From positions 1 to 64,000 of the forward strand of contig JAUWLF010000011.1 in assembly GCA_030613785.1 (NCBI GenBank): a stretch of DNA of 64,000 nucleotides, read 5' to 3'. This DNA is from Chloroflexota bacterium. Its GTDB lineage: Bacteria; Chloroflexota; Anaerolineae; UBA7937; B3-Chlor. A program made the translations under genes and the position numbers. Position 1 is the stretch's first letter. Each line of letters begins with the position of its first letter. Below, piece after piece: positions 63,486-64,000 of this stretch. The notes below the pieces were generated by a model, which saw only the letters and a program-made list of their open reading frames with translations, was not told the origin of the DNA and made no database searches.

Positions 63486-64000
63486 ATGAGACCAAGGGTA
63501 GCCAGGATCCCATTGCTCTTGATTTGCTTTGCCCTGATTGTCCCTTTGTGCGGCCCTGCTTCCACGAGGGCTCAGGGGGATGGGGAGGAGACGATCCGCT
63601 GCCGCTGTCACTCCGACGCCGGCAGCATGGAGCTTGAGTTCCCGGCGGACGGCGGCCCCATCGAGGGAAGCTATCGGAGCGCATACACAGAAGAGGATAC
63701 GTCGCTCCTGTACGACGAGGATGGTTCTGGCGCGCTCTATGCGGAGCAGCGCTCGGTGAGCATCGCTATCGAGTTTGACGGAGAGTACTCAGGCGGCGAT
63801 ACCGGCCTCTTCACATTTCTGGTTAGGGGCAGCGCCACGGTGGACATTGACAACCTGGAGGATGACGGCTTTGATCGGTCATACCGGGCTGAACTTGATA
63901 CTACCACGACTGGCCATTGGAACGAGGACGGTACCCTCAAAGTGCATGATATAACCGGCCAGTTCACGCCGGTGGGCATGAGTGCCAATGACATTCCCAA
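63486..64000 (+). CDS. Secreted hypothetical protein (3' end outside window)
   Basis: ATG 63486 opens a frame that runs past the window end and is therefore absent from the track. It has a signal peptide (IPLLLICFALIVPLCGPAST) and a beta-rich mature part (SIAIEFDGEYSGGDTG). No family is recognised. Confidence 0.6.
   Translation, partial: MRPRVARIPLLLICFALIVPLCGPASTRAQGDGEETIRCRCHSDAGSMELEFPADGGPIEGSYRSAYTEEDTSLLYDEDGSGALYAEQRSVSIAIEFDGEYSGGDTGLFTFLVRGSATVDIDNLEDDGFDRSYRAELDTTTTGHWNEDGTLKVHDITGQFTPVGMSANDIP

Noticed and set aside
1-64000. tRNA genes and CRISPR arrays
   Set aside because: No T-loop/acceptor pattern or regularly spaced repeat array was seen by eye. tRNAscan-SE and a CRISPR finder would be decisive.

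Overview
The window appears to be a piece of a GC-rich bacterial chromosome carrying a complete, intact-looking prophage of about 39.4 kb (roughly 13689-53056). The host flanks hold very large polytopic GT-C-like membrane proteins with C-terminal beta-sandwich repeats, a lipoprotein, a LysM protein and ordinary housekeeping genes. This mix suggests Chloroflexota (Anaerolineae-like), but that is inference from protein style; no rRNA or marker tree is available here.

Left host flank (1-13700): C-terminal end of a large membrane glycosyltransferase-like protein; a PTPS-related membrane protein; a branched-chain aminotransferase gene broken by an in-frame TAG; an operon of class A PBP, surE and nitroreductase; a methyltransferase and a thioredoxin reductase reading away from a shared divergent promoter; an alpha/beta hydrolase; folC. 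Right host flank (53073-64000): another giant membrane protein, a lipoprotein, a LysM/Ig-like surface protein, a GT39-like membrane glycosyltransferase with repeated beta domains, and the start of a secreted protein.

Prophage: the leftward lysogeny operon is XRE repressor, SNase-like lipoprotein, large serine integrase, then host folC. The integration point can be read directly: a 7-bp identity (AGGGCTT, 12/14 with its flank) occurs at both ends. Joining the outer flanks restores a normal folC start (MSTYQQALDYIYSF). In the lysogen the phage supplies a new folC 5' end whose GTG overlaps the integrase stop. Rightward from a consensus promoter (TTGACA-16-TATAAT) run a Cro-like gene, SbcC/SbcD-like proteins, a Gp3-type candidate recombination directionality factor, many small ORFs, a replication protein gene with origin-like inverted repeats inside it, a ParB-like protein, a RusA-like resolvase, a small HExxH protein and an HNH/NUMOD endonuclease. 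A lambda pR'-like promoter followed at once by a terminator precedes the late genes: terminase small and large subunits, portal-MuF fusion, prohead protease, major capsid, a methyltransferase/glycosyltransferase cassette, head-tail connectors, tail tube, tail chaperone with a textbook -1 frameshift signal, a short tape measure, Dit/Tal-like proteins, an XhlA-like protein, a two-domain lysin and a holin. The layout is that of a short-tailed siphovirus with an HK97-fold capsid.

The most unusual signals are: (1) four copies of a 16-bp near-palindrome TACCGAGCGCNCGGTA, about 8-12 kb apart and found only inside the prophage, one in the integrase leader, in a phage that encodes a ParB-like protein; (2) the folC start swap that puts a host folate gene in the lysogeny operon; (3) an origin embedded in the replication gene; (4) a moron-like glycosylation/methylation cassette bounded by paralogous small head genes.
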